From assembly GCA_030523805.1 (NCBI GenBank), contig JAUNHS010000021.1:11269-18937 (forward strand): 7,669 nucleotides of DNA, in the 5' to 3' direction. Positions within the stretch are counted from its first letter, which is position 1; every line of letters starts with the position of its first letter. The notes below the pieces were generated by a model. That model did not search any database. It saw only the letters and a program-made list of their open reading frames with translations, and had not been told where the DNA came from. Of this stretch, positions 5,858 to 7,669 are shown one piece after another. The translations under genes were made by a program, and so were the position numbers. Source of the DNA: Acinetobacter sp. Its GTDB lineage: Bacteria; Pseudomonadota; Gammaproteobacteria; Pseudomonadales; Moraxellaceae.

Positions 5858-6775
5858 TTAGCCGTGTAAATCAATAAAACTCTTTTGCGAATTTGGCGAT
5901 AACACGATTAAAGGATCAGCAATTTGAATGGCCTTTAAGTTTTTGTTTGGATAATCCAATTGATGTAAGAAATGACGGATACAGTTCAAACGAGCACGTT
6001 TTTTATCGTCCGATTTAATAATCGTCCAAGGAGCATCGCCTGTATGTGTATGGAAAAACATTTGATCTTTGGCATCGGTATAATCGTCCCAACGGTCAAG
6101 CGATTGCACATCAATCGGAGAAAGTTTCCAGTGTTTTAAAGGGTCATCACGGCGAGCAATAAAGCGACGTAATTGCTCTTCACGGCTTACTGAAAACCAG
6201 AATTTGAATAAATGAATGCCACTATTGACTAACATACGCTCAAGCTGTGGCGTTTGACGCATAAATTCTAAATATTCATGTGGTTCACAAAAGCCCATCA
6301 CACGCTCTACGCCTGCACGGTTGTACCATGAACGGTCAAATAATACAATTTCGCCTGCGGTTGGTAAGTTTTGAATATAGCGTTGGAAATACCATTGACC
6401 ACGTTCTACATCGTTTGGCTTTTCTAAAGCGACCACTCTTGCACCACGTGGGTTTAAGTGTTCCATAAAGCGTTTGATTGTGCCACCTTTACCTGCGGCA
6501 TCTCGCCCTTCAAAAATACATACAATTTTTTGTCCTGTATCTTTGACCCAACTTTGAACTTTTAATAATTCAATTTGTAATAATTTCTTTTGTGCTTCAT
6601 AGCTACGACGTGTCATGCGTGTGCGATAAGGGTAGCTGGCTGGTAAGTCGTCTGCTGAACCATCTTCGCTTTCTGGCTTGCCTGCATAGTTGAGTACGGC
6701 ATTTTCAAATACAGGTAAGTTTGCACCTTCTGGCTCTTGAACAGGTTCAAATGGCTTGAGTTGATGATCAGTCAT
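5858..6775 (-). CDS. ppk2: Polyphosphate kinase 2, class I (single domain)
   Basis: PPK2 enzymes transfer phosphate between inorganic polyphosphate and nucleotides. Single-domain class I members mainly use polyphosphate to make NTPs from NDPs. The protein has 305 residues. A variable acidic N-terminus (1-48) precedes the core that starts at YPYRTRMTRRSYEAQK. Walker A is GRDAAGKGGT (90-99, Lys96). NPRGARVVALEKPNDVERGQWYFQRY (108-133) follows. Walker B with its conserved continuation is FDRSWYNRAGVERVMGF (146-162). The lid region is SREEQLRRFIARRDDPLKHWKLSP (197-220), followed by the family's DRWDDYTDAKDQMF (227-240). All motifs are intact. The core closely resembles what I recall of the Pseudomonas aeruginosa class I enzyme PA0141, but the N-terminus is shorter. 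AGAGG at 6783-6787 lies 7 nt before the ATG. ppk2 diverges from glnE and is followed by the structured gap described here. Confidence 0.95.
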   Translation of the reverse strand: MTDHQLKPFEPVQEPEGANLPVFENAVLNYAGKPESEDGSADDLPASYPYRTRMTRRSYEAQKKLLQIELLKVQSWVKDTGQKIVCIFEGRDAAGKGGTIKRFMEHLNPRGARVVALEKPNDVERGQWYFQRYIQNLPTAGEIVLFDRSWYNRAGVERVMGFCEPHEYLEFMRQTPQLERMLVNSGIHLFKFWFSVSREEQLRRFIARRDDPLKHWKLSPIDVQSLDRWDDYTDAKDQMFFHTHTGDAPWTIIKSDDKKRARLNCIRHFLHQLDYPNKNLKAIQIADPLIVLSPNSQKSFIDLHG

Positions 6776-7110
6776 GAAATAACCTCTTTTATTTAAAGTC
6801 TAATGTGTTGGTTTTAGTATAGCTTAAATGATTTAAAAATTACATATTAATTACAGAAAAATAAGCATTATTTGTATAAAATTTGAGATTTTTTTATTTT
6901 ATGAGTAAAAATAAAACAGTTCAAAATGCAATGTAAAAGTAAGGTCTATGATTGTCGTTATTTTGAATGGGGCGAACAGATTGAACGACCTTGTATAATG
7001 AAATGACCATACATCGTGATACGAAATATTCGCCTAAAATCGGATTGTGAAAAGTCTTATAATCGTATTACAATGGGTTTAATCCCAATCTTCTAGCACT
7101 AGGATAGGTC
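6776..7110. other. Divergent AT-rich intergenic region between ppk2 and glnE
   Basis: This 335-nt stretch holds the start signals of both flanking genes. Runs of A and T fill 6830-6920. TATAAT boxes on the plus strand occur at 6994-6999 and 7058-7063, toward glnE, neither with a good -35 at 16-18 bp. A short palindrome CGAA-ATA-TTCG lies at 7022-7032. A 26-codon frame at 6926-7006 has no ribosome site. I see no tRNA, riboswitch, Pho box or NtrC site. Confidence 0.6.
6816..6844 (-). promoter_or_regulatory. Candidate ppk2 promoter
   Basis: TATACT on the minus strand (6816-6821) lies 41 nt before the ppk2 ATG. The hexamer 17 bp upstream (6839-6844) is TGTAAT, a poor -35. The short leader that would follow carries the AGAGG ribosome site. 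Confidence 0.35.
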
Positions 7111-7669
7111 ATGAGCGTTTTTCATTCCGATTATTTACAGCGTACGTTTACTGCCAGCGTGTATGCCGAGCAGGTGTATCAGCAATATCAAACTTTACTA
7201 GAACAAGACTATCAACAATGTGCATTTGATGGTGCGTTGAGCAGTGAGCAAATTCATCAGATCGTTCGCCAAGCCATTGCCGATGTGCAAGATGAAGCTG
7301 TATTTATGAAAGCCTTGCGTGTATTGCGTGCGAGATTGATGTTCCGTTGGATTTATCAAGATGCCAATCAGCTGACCAATGTTGTACAACTTACGCAAGA
7401 ATTGTCTGATTTTGCCGATGCGTGTGTGCAAGTAGCAAAAGATTTTGCTTATCCTGCATTGGTGGCGAAGCATGGCGAACCTGTTGGTTACTCTGGGCAA
7501 GTGCAAGATTTAATCGTGATTGCGATGGGTAAGCATGGGGCAAGAGAGTTAAATTTATCCAGCGATATAGATTTGATTTTTGCTTTTGATGAAAATGGCG
7601 AAACCAATGGGCGGAAAAGCATAGATGTACAGCAATTTTGCATTTTGTGGGGGCAAAAGCTGATTTATT
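7111..7669 (+). CDS. glnE: Bifunctional glutamine synthetase adenylyltransferase/adenylyl-removing enzyme (partial, N-terminal 186 residues)
   Basis: GlnE adds AMP to glutamine synthetase and removes it, switching nitrogen assimilation off and on under PII control. The full family length is over 900 residues; only the N-terminal 186 lie here, and the frame is open to the window edge. The start ATG at 7111 follows AGGA at 7101-7104 (6-nt spacer), and the translation opens MSVFHSDYLQRTFTAS. A helical region follows, including MKALRVLRARLMFRWIYQD. Then comes the nucleotidyltransferase motif of the N-terminal adenylyl-removing domain, MGKHGARELNLSSDIDLIFAF (139-159), with the metal-binding pair Asp152 and Asp154. 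The family usually has MGKLGGREL at this point, so His142 and Ala144 are small variations. NGRKSIDVQQFCILWGQKLI at the edge is also typical. The gene diverges from ppk2. Confidence 0.95.
   Translation, partial: MSVFHSDYLQRTFTASVYAEQVYQQYQTLLEQDYQQCAFDGALSSEQIHQIVRQAIADVQDEAVFMKALRVLRARLMFRWIYQDANQLTNVVQLTQELSDFADACVQVAKDFAYPALVAKHGEPVGYSGQVQDLIVIAMGKHGARELNLSSDIDLIFAFDENGETNGRKSIDVQQFCILWGQKLIY

Noticed and set aside
6280..6468. Plus-strand 62-codon frame within ppk2
   Set aside because: It is antisense to conserved ppk2 motifs.
6926..7006. 26-codon plus-strand frame with three Cys and a CRYFEWGEQ stretch recalling a zinc-ribbon fragment
   Set aside because: It is very short, has no ribosome site, and overlaps a candidate -10 box. 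It is kept only as a note in case relatives conserve it.
7198..7506. Minus-strand 102-codon frame opposite glnE
   Set aside because: It is antisense to the conserved GlnE N-terminal region.

Overview
The window is AT-rich bacterial chromosome that reads as a gammaproteobacterium of the Moraxellaceae, most likely Acinetobacter or a close relative. The reasons are the E. coli-like two-domain QueF, a YadG/YadH-type ABC exporter, a class I PPK2 next to GlnE, and AT-leaning, Gln/His-rich proteins. The genus is an inference from remembered protein similarity; no search was run.

Layout from left to right. The 5' part of glyA (serine hydroxymethyltransferase) lies on the minus strand and runs off the left edge. 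Next comes a tightly packed minus-strand operon, transcribed yadG, yadH, queF, then an unrecognised 215-residue helical protein. yadG and yadH overlap by ATGA, and yadH and queF are 3 nt apart. An extended -10 promoter sits just before yadG. Diverging from it on the plus strand is one unrecognised, AT-rich gene for a probably exported protein (4226-5164). It ends 6 nt from the end of the convergent minus-strand rlmH. Upstream of rlmH is a 207-nt gap, followed by minus-strand ppk2 (class I polyphosphate kinase 2). After a 335-nt AT-rich divergent region, the 5' part of plus-strand glnE runs off the right edge.

Most genes are conserved housekeeping functions: one-carbon metabolism, queuosine tRNA modification, 23S rRNA methylation, polyphosphate/nucleotide exchange and control of glutamine synthetase. 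No mobile element, CRISPR array, tRNA or rRNA was found.

The most interesting part is the rlmH-ppk2 gap. It holds three inverted repeats in a row. Read on the minus strand, they form a compact unit: an extended -10 promoter buried inside the largest inverted repeat, a start about 7 nt later, a perfect 8-bp hairpin at the 5' end, and a perfect 9-bp hairpin followed by six T. This is what a small RNA gene of about 68 nt would look like. Two other points merit checking: a 10-mer (TGATTGAGCA) present four times in the window, and a U-free, Shine-Dalgarno-less leader directly before rlmH.
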